The notes: a model not told the origin generated them from the letters alone. A DNA stretch of 64,000 nt from Thereva unica (GCA_949987705.1 CATLJY010000911.1:310001-374000), one strand, 5' to 3'; counted from the stretch's first letter, positions 1 through 12,181 are shown. Translations and numbers: made by a program.

Positions 1-3000
1 TCAATATATCATTTGGTCCATGGCGGTCATCTCAAGCGGGCGGATTACCATTTTCTTCACAACCCCTTCGAGATGGGTATCAAATGAGAGAGTATGATAA
101 GTAGAACACCATAAGCAATATAGTATACTCCATATATCTTTAGGTCCATAGCGGCCATCTCAAGAGGGCGGATTACCAGTTTTTTCACAACCTCTCGACA
201 TGGATATTAAAAGAAAGGGTATGATAAGTAGAACACCATAAGCAATATAGTATACTCAATATATCGTTTGGTCCATGACGGCTATCTCAAGAGGGCGGAT
301 TACCAGTTTCTTCACAACCCCTCGACATGGGTATCAATGAAAGGGTGTGATAAGTAGATCACCATAAGCAATATAGTATACTCAATATACCGTTTGGTCA
401 ATAGCGGCCGTCTCAAGAGGGCGGATTACCAGTTTTTTCACAACCTCTCGACATGGATATCAAATGAAAGGGTATGGTAAGTAGAACACAATAAGCAATA
501 TAGTATACTCAATATATCGTTTGGTCCATGGCGGTCATCTCAAGAGAGCGGATTACCATTTTTTTCACAACCCCTTCGACATGGGTATCAAATGACAGAG
601 TATGATAAGTAGAACACCATAAGCAATATAGTATACTCAATATATCGTTTGGTCCATGGCGGTCATCTCAAGAGGGCGGATTACCATTTTCTTCACAACC
701 CCTTCGAGATGGGTATCAAATGAGAGAGTATGATAAGTAGAACACCATAAGCAATACTCAATATATCGTTTGGTCCATGGCGGTCATCTCAAGAGGGCGG
801 ACTACCATTTCCTTCGCAACCCCTCGACATGGATATCAGAAGAAAGGGTATGATAAGTAGAACACCATAAGCAATATAGTACACTCAATATATCAATTGG
901 TCAATGGCGGTCATCTCAAGCGGGCGGATTACCATTTTCTTCACAACCTCTCGACATGGATATCTTCACAACCCCTTCGAGATGGGTATCAAATGAGAGA
1001 GTATGATAAGTAGAACACCATAAGCAATACTCCATATATCGTTAGGTCCATAGCGGCCACCTCAAGAGGGCGGATTACCATTTCCTTCGCAACCCCTCGA
1101 CATGGATATCAAAAGAAAGGGTATGATAAGTAGAACACCATAAGCAATACAGTATACTCAATATATCGTTTGGTCCATAGCGGCCATCTCAAGAGGGCGG
1201 ATTACCATTCCTTCGCAACCCCTCGACATGGATATCAAAAGAAAGGGTATGATAAGTAGAACACCATGAGCAATATAGTATACTCAATATATCGTTTGGT
1301 CCACGGCGGTCATCTCTAGAGGGCGGATTACCATTTTCTTCACAACCCCTTCGAGATGGGTATCAAATGAGAGAGTATGATAAGTAGAACACCATAAGCA
1401 ATACTCAATATATCGTTTGGTCCATGGCGGTCATCTCAAGAGGGCGGACTACCATTTCCTTCGCAACCCCTCGACATGGATATCAGAAGAAAGGGTATGA
1501 TAAGTAGAACACCATAAGCAATATAGTACACTCAATATATCAATTGGTCAATGGCGGTCATCTCAAGCGGGCGGATTACCATTTTCTTCACAACCTCTCG
1601 ACATGGATATCTTCACAACCCCTTCGAGATGGGTATCAAATGAGAGAGTATGATAAGTAGAACACCATAAGCAATACTCCATATATCGTTAGGTCCATAG
1701 CGGCCACCTCAAGAGGGCGGATTACCATTTCCTTCGCAACCCCTCGACATGGATATCAAAAGAAAGGGTATGATAAGAAGAACACCATAAGCAATACAGT
1801 ATACTCAATATATCGTTTGGGTCCATAGCGGCCATCTCAAGAGGGCGGATTACCATTTCCTTCGCAACCCCTCGACATGGATATCAAAAGAAAGGGTATG
1901 ATAAGTAGAAACACCATAAGCCATATAGTATACTCAATATATCGTTTGGTCCATGGCGGTCATCTCAAGAGGGCGGACTACCATTTCCTTCGCAACCCCT
2001 CAACATGGATATCAAAAGAAAGGGTATGATAAGTAGAACACCATAAGCAATATAGTACACTCAATATATCATTTGGTCCATGGCGGTCATCTCAAGCGGG
2101 CGTGAAAGGGTATGGTAAGTAGAACACAATAAGCTATATAGTATACTCAATATATCGTTTGGTCCATGGCGGTCATCTCAAGAGAGCGGATTACCATTTT
2201 CTTCACAACCCCTTCGACATTGGTATCAAATGACAGAGTATGATAAGTAGAACACCATAAGCAATATAGTATACTCAATATATCGTTTGATCCATGGCGG
2301 TCATCTCAAGAGAGCGGATTACCATTTTCTTCACAACCCCTTCGACATGGGTATCAAATGACAGAGTATGATAAGTAGAATACCATAAGCAATATAGTAT
2401 ACTCAATATATCATTTGGTCCATGGCGGTCATCTCAAGCGGGCGGATTACCATTTTCTTCACAACCCCCTCGAGATGGGTATCAAATGAGAGAGTATGAT
2501 AAGTAGAACACCATAAGCAATACTCCATATATCGTTAGGTCCATAGCGGCCATCTCAAGAGGGCGGATTACCTTTTCCTTCGCAACCCCTCGACATGGAT
2601 ATCAAAAGAATGGGTATGATAAGTAGAACACCATAAGCAATATAGTATACTCAATATATCGTTTGGTCCATGACGGCTATCTCAAGAGGGCGGATTACCA
2701 GTTTCTTCACAACCCCTTCGACATGGGTATCAAACGACAGAGTATGATAAGTAGAACACCATGAGCAATATAGTATACTCAATATATCGTTTGGTCCACG
2801 GCGGTCATCTCTAGAGGGCGGATTACCATTTTCTTCACAACCCCTTCGAGATGGGTATCAAATGAGAGAGTATGATAAGTAGAACACCATAAGCAATACT
2901 CCATATATCGTTAGGTCCATAGCTACCATCTCAAGAGGGCGGATTACCATTTCCTTCGCAACCCCTCGACATGGATATCAAAAGAAAGGGTATGATAAGT

Positions 3001-5358
3001 AGAACACCATAAGCCATATAGTATACTCAATATATCGTTTGGTCCATGGCGGTCATCTCAAGAGGGCGGACTACCATTTCCTTCGCAACCCCTCGACATG
3101 GATATCAGAAGAAAGGGTATGATAAGTAGAACACCATAAGCAATATAGTACACTCAATATATCAATTGGTCAATGGCGGTCATCTCAAGCGGGCGGATTA
3201 CCATTTTCTTCACAACCTCTCGACATGGATATCAAATGAAAGGGTATGGTAAGTAGAACACAATAAGCAATATAGTATACTCAATATATCGTTTGGTCCA
3301 TGGCGGCCATCTCAAGAGTGCGGATTTCCATTTTCTTCACAACCCCTTCGACATGGGTATCAAATTACAGAGTATGATAAGTAGAACACCATAAGCAATA
3401 TAGTATACACAATATATCGTTTGGTCCATGGCGGTCATCTCAAGAGAGCGGATTACCATTTTCTTCACAACCCCTTCGACATGGGTATCAAATGACAGAG
3501 TATGATAAGTAGAATACCATAAGCAATATAGTACACTCAATATATCATTTGGTCCATGGCGGTCATCTCAAGCGGGCGTGAAAGGGTATGGTAAGTAGAA
3601 CACAATAAGCAATATAGTATACTCAATATATCGTTTGGTCCATGGCGGTCATCTCAAGAGAGCGGATTACCATTTTCTTCACAACCCCTTCGACATGGGT
3701 ATCAAATGACAGAGTATGATAAGTAGAACACCACAAGCAATATAGTATACTCAATATATCGTTTGATCCATGGCGGTCATCTCAAGAGAGCGGATTACCA
3801 TTTTCTTCACAACCCCTTCGACATGGGTATCAAATGACAGAGTATGATAAGTAGAATACCATAAGCAATATAGTATACTCAATATATCATTTGGTCCATG
3901 GCGGTCATCTCAAGCGGGCGGATTACCATTTTCTTCACAACCCCCTCGAGATGGGTATCAAATGAGAGAGTATGATAAGTAGAACACCATAAGCAATACT
4001 CCATATATCGTTAGGTCCATAGCGGCCATCTCAAGAGGGCGGATTACCATTTCCTTCGCAACCCTTCGACATGGATATCAAAAGAATGGGTATGATAAGT
4101 AAAACACCATAAGCAATATAGTATACTCAATATATCATTTGGTCCATGGCGGTCATCTCAAGCGGGCGGATTACCATTTTCTTCACAACCTCTCGACATG
4201 GATATCAAATGAAAGGGTATGGTAAGTAGAACACAATATGCAATATAGTATACTCAATATATCGTTTGGTCCATGGCGGTCATCTCAAGAGAGCGGATTA
4301 CCATTTTCTTCACAACCCCTTCGACATGGGTATCAAATGACAGAGTATGATAAGTAGAACACCACAAGCAATATAGTATACTCAATATATCGTTTGATCC
4401 ATGGCGGTCATCTCAAGAGAGCGGATTACCATTTTCTTCACAACCCCTTCGACATGGGTATCAAATGACAGAGTATGATAAGTAGAATACCATAAGCAAT
4501 ATAGTATACTCAATATATCATTTGGTCCATGGCGGTCATCTCAAGCGGGCGGATTACCATTTTCTTCACAACCCCCTCGAGATGGGTATCAAATGAGAGA
4601 GTATGATAAGTAGAACACCATAAGCAATACTCCATATATCGTTAGGTCCATAGCGGCCATCTCAAGAGGGCGGATTACCATTTCCTTCGCAACCCTTCGA
4701 CATGGATATCAAAAGAATGGGTATGATAAGTAAAACACCATAAGCAATATAGTATACTCAATATATCATTTGGTCCATGGCGGTCATCTCAAGCGGGCGG
4801 ATTACCATTTTCTTCACAACCTCTCGACATGGATATCAAATGAAAGGGTATGGTAAGTAGAACACAATATGCAATATAGTATACTCAATATATCGTTTGG
4901 TCCATGGCGGTCATCTCAAGAGAGCGGATTACCATTTTCTTCACAACCCCTTCGACATGGGTATCAAATGACAGAGTATGATAAGTAGAATACCATAAGC
5001 AATATAGTATACTCAATATATCATTTGGTCCATGGCGGTCATCTCAAGCGGGCGGATTACCATTTTCTTCACAACCCCCTTGAGATGGGTATCAAATGAG
5101 AGAGTATGATAAGTAGAACACCATAAGCAATATAGTATACTCCATATATCGTTAGGTCCATAGCGGCCATCTCAAGAGGGCGGATTACCGTTTCCTTCGC
5201 AACCCCTCGACATGGATATCAAAAGAAAAGGTATGATAAGTAGAACACCATAAGCAATATAGTATAATCAATATATCGTTTGGTCCATGACGGTCATCTC
5301 AAGAGGGCGGATTACCATTTTCTTAACTACCCCCTCGACATGGGTATCAAATGAAAGG
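1..5358 (+). repeat. 127-bp satellite array, block 1
   Basis: About 42 head-to-tail copies of a ~127-bp unit. Each unit carries, in order, ATATATCGTTTGGTCC, GGCGGTCATCTCAAG, GCGGATTACCATTTTC, TTCACAACCCC, the core GACATGGGTATCAAATG and GATAAGTAGAACACC. Units form subtypes and larger blocks are copied: the segment at about 754-1402 recurs at about 1403-2050 with the same fused unit (GGATATCTTCACAACC), and the deletion junction GGGCGTGAAAGGG recurs at about 2099 and 3575. Amplification therefore went by multi-unit steps. Open frames here only reflect unit length and base content. Confidence 0.97.
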
Positions 5359-7061
5359 CCAGTGTACAGGAGCATGCCTGATCGATTTTGAGAATGCATT
5401 CGATACAATATGGATCGAAGGTCTTCTCTACAAACTGGTCAGACTCGATATGACGAGACCTCAGCTATACATGATTTATAAATGGTCTGCAACAAGGTGC
5501 AGTGAACTCGCCGCTCTTATTTAATATCTTTACGAGTGACCTAATAAGTTCACTCCCGTACGCACTAGGGTATGCGGATGACCTGATCGTGTACTGGACG
5601 GGGCCGAAAATTGGAGGGATCCAGACGCTCTTACAACGTGGCTTCGAAACAATCGAACGGTATAGTGATGATTGGAAGTTGAAGATCAATTTTAGCAAAT
5701 GTGAATCGATCCTTTTCCGGACTCCTCTAAACAAAGCTTCTCGCGATGTGCGGAGGAACTGGAAAACACTCAAAATTTCGAACAATGCCGGACAAGCATT
5801 AGAAAAAAAATTGGAAGTGAAATAGCTTGGGCTTTGGATGGACCAATACCTATATTTCAATAGAAATGTAAGTGCTGCTCTTGACAAGGCAAACAAGGCG
5901 TTTCATATGACCAAAAGACTTTTTTACAGCAGACACCTAAGCCCACGGGTCAAGGTGATCTGCTATCAAGCCTTGGTCAGACCAATGTTAACTTATGGTT
6001 GTCCAGTATGATTCAACATATCCCCTTCTTGCATGGAAAAGCTTCGGGTTTTTGAAAGACAAGCTTGTATCGAACACCCGAATCGGGCTTCACAAAATTC
6101 CACGCCAACAATATCCTCTATGATAAGGCATCTGTTAACAGGATCGACAATTTCATAATCAAGTTGATTCGTCACGTCGCTAGAGCGACAGAGAGCGACA
6201 ATCCTCTTATTCGGGGAGCGTTCTACCCGAACTCTGAATATCACAAAGCAGCTTGTGAACGCGGGTTTATCCCCCCAGAAGCACATATTTACCTAGATTC
6301 CAAAAAAATTGGTTCAGGATGATTCGGGGTTGCCCCTCTTATATCACATGTATCGCAATGCATGTGATAAGCGAGTGCGTGCTATTGAAGAAGGCAGAGA
6401 AGTACAGGATCTCCTGAGGTTCAGCACGCGAATCCCAGAAAAAATAAAAAAGAGGCCTCCAATGCCAGTAATTTGTACTGGTGGCTGGAGGATCCCCATA
6501 GTTGGGTATTTGCGCTCTCTAATCAAATTATAGAATATTTTGGAATGCATGCTAGTTTTAAAAGATTAGCTTAGTACTTAGATAGGGTTTAGTTGTACTA
6601 AGTAATGAAGATAGATTTAAGTAAGTCTAGGTTAGTGGTGCGAGCTTCCACGAGCTATTGTTATTTCTTGTATCTCAAGCCCGTGGAAGCTCGTCACCTG
6701 GACGAGGGTCCCCTGAGAGAATTCAACTCTGCTGCCCCCGCCCAGATAGGTTTCTTAGAGTTTAGTTAGTTTGTAGAATAGACTAGTTAGCTTAAGTTTT
6801 ACACAAAATAACTAATATAGCACCTAAGTTTTTGCTTTTTAAAATTTTTCTTAGGATTAAAAATAATATATAAATATGAAAATAAAGGAAAAACAAAATA
6901 AATTTAAGATACATATAGATTAATTTAAAGTGCCTGCTGAGGGCCAGTAAGTTAGATAGATTAGAATAGGTTAGAATAATTAACTTTAAGCGTTTAGTTA
7001 AATTTATATTAGGATAGTCGTTAAGTCAAATAAACGCTTTTTAAAAACTAAAAAGAAAAAA
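5359..7061 (+). mobile_element. 5'-truncated non-LTR retrotransposon inserted in the satellite
   Basis: The satellite stops after CAAATGAAAGG near 5358 and resumes with AGTATACTCAATATATC near 7062. The insert holds the last part of a reverse transcriptase, about 530 bp of 3' untranslated sequence and an A-rich end (ACTAAAAAGAAAAAAAG). About 40 bp of satellite unit is missing across the insertion site and I find no clear target duplication, so insertion came with a target deletion or the ends were later lost. The clade is in the broad Jockey/I group. Confidence 0.85.
5375..6535 (+). pseudogene. Reverse transcriptase fragment (non-LTR ORF2, 3' part)
   Basis: Translation gives RT motif A (LIDFENAFDTIW) near 5378, then in another frame motif B (GLQQGAVNSPLLFNIF) near 5485 and motif C (GYADDLIVYW) near 5570. 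Downstream come the thumb and tail (YLGLWMD, MLTYGCPVW, MEKLRVFERQ) to about 6060, and short frames up to 6535. The spacing between motifs A and B is too short for an intact RT, so there is an internal deletion as well as frameshifts near 5480, 5825 and 6060. The catalytic YADD is still present. No endonuclease or gag part remains. It cannot encode an active enzyme. Confidence 0.88.
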
Positions 7062-7562
7062 AGTATACTCAATATATCGTTTGGTCCATGGCGGCTATCT
7101 CAAGGGGTCGGACTACCATTTTCTTCACAACCCCTCGACATGGGTATCAAATGAAAGGGTGTGATAAGTAGATCACCATAAGCAATATAGTATACTCAAT
7201 ATATCGTTTGGTCCATAGCGGCCATCTCAAGAGGGCGGATTACCATTTTCTTCACAACCTCTCGACATGGATATCAAATGAAAGGGTATGGTAAGTAGAA
7301 CACCATAAGCAATATAGTATACTCAATATATCATTTGGTCCATGGCGGTCATCTCAAGAGGGCGGATTACCATTTTCTTCACAACCTCTCGACATGGATA
7401 TCAAATGAAAGGGTATGGTAAGTAGAACACAATAAGCAATATAGTATACTCAATTTATCATTTGGTCCATGGCGGTCATTTCAAGAGAGCGGATTATCAT
7501 TTTCTTCACAACCCCTTCGACATGGGTATCAAATGAAAGAGTATGATAAGTAGAACACCATA
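7062..7562 (+). repeat. 127-bp satellite array, block 2
   Basis: Four units in the same orientation as block 1, left between the non-LTR insertion and the following long-TIR element. The last unit is cut at AACACCATA, where the next element begins. Confidence 0.95.
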
Positions 7563-7942
7563 TAGTACAGTCAATCTGTAAGTGAGCCTCCGAAAAATGA
7601 CATACCGAAATTTGAGTTGATGAATCGTTAGCGGGCACGTAATGAAGTTAATGTCAAATTTCCGAAGTCCCCCCTCCCCCTGTTTTTGAGAAAATCCAAA
7701 AAAGGGTCCAAATTTTGAAATGCGTTTGTGAAAAGTGAAAAGTTTATTTAACAAAAAATGTAGAGGACATTGTTAACTACATTTTATGTCATTGAAGTGA
7801 CGTCATCCGACTTGAAATACAAAAAGTACGTGGCGCTGAAGCATCAAAATAGTTTTTTTGCAAGGATGTAAATGAGAAAGTTGTTCGTCACAAAATCGGC
7901 TACGACATTTATCGATTATCTACTGCCGATTATTTAGTTTGA

Positions 7943-8173
7943 TATTGCGAATGTCGATTATAATCGAAAATTGTCGATTTGACAGTCGACTTTTTTCGAT
8001 TGCTTTTTTGCTCTCGACAAAATTTGCCAGGAATTTTAACAAAAAACTGCTCAAAATAATTTTCTAAATCAAATAATCCAAATATTTGTCGATTGGGTTA
8101 CACAATGCCAAAAAGAAAAGTAATCGACACAATCGACTATAGTCGAGTCGATCATTAATCGACACTCGCAATA
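7943..8173. mobile_element. Nested short TIR element rich in TCGATT
   Basis: It begins TATTGCGAATGTCGATTA and ends TAATCGACACTCGCAATA, a near-perfect 18-19 bp inverted repeat. The interior is crowded with TCGATT/AATCGA motifs near both ends, so subterminal inverted motifs extend the symmetry. About 231 bp, no coding capacity. It sits inside the larger 7563-9028 element. Confidence 0.6.
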
Positions 8174-8186
8174 GGGGCCTAAATAA

Positions 8187-8661
8187 TTATATTTTGTAGT
8201 AACGTCGGGCCCTCTTTATCCTTGGTTGGTCTGGGGAATTGCTTCTGATTTCTTCGGTAGATGTTATATTCCCCGATTCTGCGTCTCCTTCTTCTCTGTG
8301 GTCATCATTGTTGCTGCGTGTCTTGGGTTGCCAATGAACAGCTTGTGAAGGAAAATCCAAATCATGATCTTCAACGAAAATTGCATCTTCTTCAATGGGT
8401 GGTGCGTTGCTACAATTTTCTCCGCTACAGTGTTTACAAGCAATCGAGTCAAGCTGATCCAAAATTGCTCGTATTACAACCACAGGAGATAAGATTCATG
8501 AGTACTTCTGGTGCTGGGTCCATCACTCTCATTATTGGATCCAGTCCTCGAGAAGTTTCCTTATATCCCCAGTCTGTTTGCTCATAATCATTTCCCAGCC
8601 ACGATTGCACTTGAAGGTAAGCTCGTCGTGTAGCCGACTTTGTAACGAACAGCTTTCTCAT
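8187..8661 (-). pseudogene. Remnant of a protein with a cysteine-rich C-terminal tail
   Basis: Two overlapping minus-strand frames. The upstream one starts MRKLFVTKSATRRAY, continues with WLGNDYEQTDWGY and PAPEVLMNLISCGC, then stops. The other frame gives ACKHCSGENCSNAPP followed by an acidic tail. The order W-G-N, WGY, PAPE.L..LI.C.C, C.HC.G..CSN resembles, from memory, the C-terminal tail of an unnamed family common in arthropod genomes, often with more Cys in the middle. Here that middle is missing and the frame is broken near 8455. The start codon lies inside the right inverted repeat, and the left repeat carries the same start. Function unknown. Confidence 0.5.
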
Positions 8662-9028
8662 TTACATCATTGCAAAAAAAAAATATTTTTTTAACGAAAA
8701 TAGCAAACAAACACTTTTTTGATGCTGCAGCGCCACCTACTTTTTGTATTTCAAATCGGATGACGTCACTTCAGTGACATAAAATGTAGTTAAAAATGAC
8801 CTCTACATTTTTTGTTAAACAAACTTTTCACCAAAACCCATAGATTCTGAGAAAAACGCATTTCAAAGTTTGAACCCTTTTTTTGGATTTTCTCAAAACA
8901 GGGAGAGGGGGGATTTCGGAAATTTGACATTAACTTCATTACATGCCCCCTAACGATTCATCAAATCAAATTTCGGTATGTCATTTTTCGGAGACTCTCT
9001 ATTTTTTCGTGACAAATTGACTGTACTA

Positions 9029-9880
9029 ATAGCCAATATAGTATACTCAATATATCGTTTGGTCCATGGCGGTCATCTCAAGAGGGCGGATTACCATTTT
9101 CTTCACAACCCCTTCGAGATGGGTATCAAATGAATGAGTATGATAAGTAAAACAATATATATATATATCATCTCAAGAGGGTGGATTACCATTTTCTTCA
9201 CAACCCCTTCGAGATGGGTATCAAATGAGAGAGTATGATAAGTAGAACACCATAGACAATATCGTATACTCAATATATCATTTGGTCCTTGGCGGGCATC
9301 TCAAGAGGACGAATTACCATTTTCTTCACTACCTCCTCGACATGGGTATCAAATGAAAGGGCATTATAAGTAGAATGCCATAGGCTCTGTCTTTAGATTC
9401 ATGGCGGTCATCTCAAGAGGACGGATTACCATTTTCTTCACAACGCCTTTGAGATCAACTTAAAGAGTATTATAAGTAGAACGCCATAAGCAATATAGTA
9501 TACTCAATATATCGTTTGGTCCATGGCGGCCATCTCAAAAGGGCGTATTAACATTTTCTTCACAATACCCGAGACATGGGTATCAAATGAAAGGCTATGA
9601 AAAGTAGAACACTATAAGCAGTAGAATATACTCAATTTGTAATTTGGTCCATGGCGGCCATCTCAACAGGGCGGATTACCGTCTTCTTTACAACCCCTTC
9701 GAGATGGGTATCAAATGGAAATGTTTGATAAGTAGAACACCAAAAGCAACATTTTATGCTCATTAGTTTCATGGCGGCCATCTCAAGAGGACGGATTACC
9801 GTTTTCTTTACAATTCCTAGACATGGACTTCAGATGGAAGGGCATCATTAGTAGAATACAATAGGCTATGTTGTTAGGAT
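9029..9880 (+). repeat. 127-bp satellite array, diverged block 3
   Basis: Six to seven units in the same orientation. They become steadily more diverged and irregular to the right: the cores at 9340, 9570 and 9700 are intact, while 9440 and 9820 are damaged. This edge decay is typical of the border of a satellite array. A short (AT)n run sits at about 9154-9168. Confidence 0.9.
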
Positions 9881-10780
9881 ATGCCATGTACAATAAAATA
9901 AGCTATGTGACGTAATTCAAAATTTCATATGGACACCTGTTACATAATGGAAACTAATATGGTAAATTTTTTTAAATAAAATGAAAGATAAAACTTGTAG
10001 ATAATTACAACTGAAAATTAATTTATAGATGTTTTTATATGAAGAAAGCAGTTAAATATAATCAAAAGCCTTGTAAAAGCTTTTCAGTAAAAGAGTAGTT
10101 GCGAGTACTCACGAGTGGAAATAGTAAAAAAGATCAGAAAAGAGACGCAGTTATTACTGAAATGAAATAAAATAAAATAAATTTAGCTTACTTCTACATT
10201 TTTATTTTCAGGAATTTCAAAATTAAACAGATTTGTATATTATTAGTAGACTTAGGTAACAATTTTCCGCATGTTTCCGGCATAATATCATCAAGATCTT
10301 AAAAATTGATTGAAAAATGTCACACACAAGACTAAAAAGCAGAAAATAATTATAGATAAAAAAAACTTTTTAATATGGCACGTTTTTAAAACGAACTGAA
10401 AAGTATAAAATAATTTCTCCTAGCCCCATACAGATTTAGAACCTCAAACATATTCCTAACACCATACAGATAGTCCTGAAAATTTGTGATTGTGAATTTG
10501 TAATAGCTATGAAAATATTTGTAAGATTTTAAACGAAAAAACGTGGAACGCATGCAATATACAATAGTAGGAGTGGAGAGTAGCTGCGTTGAGAAATCAT
10601 TCGCATCAATCATGTATGCGCTCCACGCGACGTGACAACGTCTATTAAAACGATGAACGCGGGCTGCATGCACGAAAAATGATGACTCATTGTCCCGTTA
10701 TGTCCCGTTATCCCGTAATAATTTTAAAAATTTGATCGCAGTAATCTTAAAAATTTGAATAAAATTGTCAATATTTAATT
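9881..10780. other. AT-rich stretch without a recognisable gene
   Basis: No frame resembles a known protein. One copy of the motif CGTGACAACGTCTATTA lies at 10631-10647; the same motif occurs three more times near 52500. TGTCCCGTTA is repeated at about 10690-10710. The rest shows no structure I can support. Confidence 0.5.
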
Positions 10781-10786
10781 AAATTA

Positions 10787-11134
10787 AATTTGTCAAATTG
10801 TCAACAAGGCAAGCCAAACACTATGCCTCCTAACTGGGTGCCGGTGTATAAGGAAATAGTGAACATTCCACTGACGAAAACTGTGAAATGCAAACGAAAA
10901 CAGTTTCCTTGCGTTCCTGCTTGTGCTATTACCATTCACAAGTCGCAAGGTGAGACGTTTACTGTTATTGTTTATAAATACTCCTCGGAGCAACCACACC
11001 AGTTGGTGTACGTGGCGCTGAGTCGGGTAACGAATATAGACGGCTTGCATATCATCACGGAAAAAGATGCGCCTTTTATCTTCAAACACGGACGGGATTG
11101 GGAACGACTCACAGACTACGCGAGATGTCCGTAA
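10787..11134 (+). pseudogene. PIF1/Helitron-type helicase, C-terminal fragment
   Basis: The frame encodes about 115 residues ending a superfamily 1 helicase of the PIF1/Helitron type. Visible are a basic KCKRKQFPCVPACAITIHKSQGETF (helicase motif V region, written here only as landmarks: IHKSQGETF near residue 50) and QLVYVALSRVTNIDGLHI (motif VI region). The ATPase core (Walker A and B) and the Rep domain are missing. The left end is in AT-rich sequence. It overlaps in another frame with an endonuclease-like segment, the order known in Helentron-type (Helitron2) proteins. No Helitron ends are found, so this is a relic. Confidence 0.8.
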
Positions 11135-11430
11135 CGAACACATTCGACTCCGTGGACACTTCGAAAGCAGCGAAATTTTGTGATGACGGTAACGACGCTG
11201 GGCAAACTGTAGTGACAAACCTTAATGTTCAGAGTTTGTCTGCGCAATTCGCCGATATTGAAACGGATCCCGTGATACCAAGATCGGATTATTTGGTATT
11301 GACTGAAACGTGGATGCGTGACAATTTTGATCCAGTTCCAATCAATAATTATGAATGTATAACCAGGCAGAACAATCGATCGGATTCTGATACAAGCTTG
11401 GATCGACGATATGCTAAATAAAACCACCTT
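11098..11430 (+). pseudogene. Helentron-type endonuclease domain start (EEP family)
   Basis: The frame encodes TVVTNLNVQSLSAQFADI, then YLVLTETWM about 30 residues later, and INNYECITRQ. NVQSL and LTETW correspond to the first two motifs of apurinic-like endonucleases (usually N..S and E). Helentrons are known to carry such a domain after the helicase, and the position just behind the PIF1 fragment fits. It is shifted by one frame from the helicase and ends at 11421 before the later catalytic motifs (GDFN, SDH). The next recognisable sequence belongs to a Harbinger transposase, so it is truncated. Confidence 0.7.
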
Positions 11431-11454
11431 TTGGCCTATATCAAAGTTATACCA

Positions 11455-12136
11455 ATCGACAAATGTTCAATCAATGACTTTGCAAGCTGTGTGTGATCAA
11501 AGGATGAAATTTTTGCACTAGCATCACCGGTTTTCCTAGCAGCGTTCATGACTCCAGAATCTATGAAAGTCTATTGTTAGATAGGAAAAAGTATTTCCCA
11601 ACTAAAGAAGTATTAGGTGATAAAGCATATCCCCTATTACTTTGGTTAATAACGCCTTACATAGATCGAGGAAGATTAACTCAAGCTCAAAAGCGGTTTA
11701 ACAAACAACATACGTCAACCCGGCAGGTAATTGAAAGGAGCTTTGCACATTTATTTGGGCGATTTAGGCGTTTGAAAATGCTCGATATGAACAGAATTGA
11801 TTGGGTCCCAGCCACAATATTGGCTTGCTGTGTTTTGCATAATATATGGCTGCATTCGAAAATTCAGCCAGCCGCGCGGAATTGGCAGCACATCATTCAA
11901 AAATCCAACCGCTGCAGCCGGGCATATATATCCTGCAGCCGATACTGCGATGCTGCCAATTCTGCGCAGCTGGCTGAATTTTCGAATGTAGCCTATGTAT
12001 AGAGTGCAGTTTGGAAGAATTCGTTTCTGAAGGAAGTGCGACTGCAGAGGAATGTAGTACGACGGAAGATGAAAGTCGCAGTAATAATCCAACTGGAGAA
12101 ATGTTAACGAAGCAAATTACATCCACTTTAATGTAA
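11455..12136 (+). pseudogene. PIF/Harbinger transposase, C-terminal half (DDE_Tnp_4)
   Basis: The first catalytic Asp lies in TGFPSSVHDSRIYE (11526-11567), the second in LGDKAYPLLLWLITPY (near 11615) and the Glu in TRQVIERSFAHLFGRF (near 11730), followed by CCVLHNI. These are the Harbinger DDE landmarks. Upstream LQAVCDQRMKF is in another frame. After a 146-bp insertion at 11848-11993 the same protein resumes and ends with an acidic Ser/Thr-rich tail (EECSTTEDESRS) and a stop at 12134-12136. The N-terminal half and terminal repeats are missing. Confidence 0.88.
11848..11993. mobile_element. 146-bp palindromic MITE inside the Harbinger gene, TSD TAT
   Basis: It begins GGCTGCATTCGAAAATTC and ends with the complement GAATTTTCGAATGTAGCC; the symmetry continues through AGCCAGC and AATTGGCAGCA. 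Flanks are ATA-TAT on the left and TAT-GTATAG on the right. Removing the insert plus one TAT leaves the transposase frame continuous across the site, which fixes the boundaries. Confidence 0.85.
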
Positions 12137-12181
12137 TAAATTCCCTTTATCTATATTTAAACATTTTATTTAAAATATATA

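Larger units (their letters stand above)
7563..9028. mobile_element. DNA element with ~340-400 bp terminal inverted repeats, TSD ATA
   Basis: The left end begins TAGTACAGTCAATCTG and the right end closes with its complement ATTGACTGTACTA. The arms (about 7563-7907 and 8627-9028) stay similar throughout, including TGACGTCATCCGA and a short coding start (ATGAGAAAG). Flanks are ACC-ATA on the left and ATA-GCC on the right. Joining the flanks gives ordinary satellite (ACCATAGCC), which supports a 3-bp duplication ATA. The interior holds a smaller TIR element and a cysteine-rich coding remnant. No transposase is recognisable, so it is either nonautonomous or unrecognised. Confidence 0.85.

Noticed and set aside
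3337..3540. 67-residue minus-strand frame in the satellite (contains YHTLSFDTHVEG)
   Set aside because: The frame is produced by the unit sequence; most other units interrupt it, and no start or conservation at protein level can be shown.
1..5358. CRISPR-like regular repeats
   Set aside because: Units are contiguous 127-bp monomers without unique spacers, and the DNA is eukaryotic.
10386..10673. 95-residue minus-strand frame
   Set aside because: Aromatic-rich translation of AT-rich DNA with no recognisable motif.
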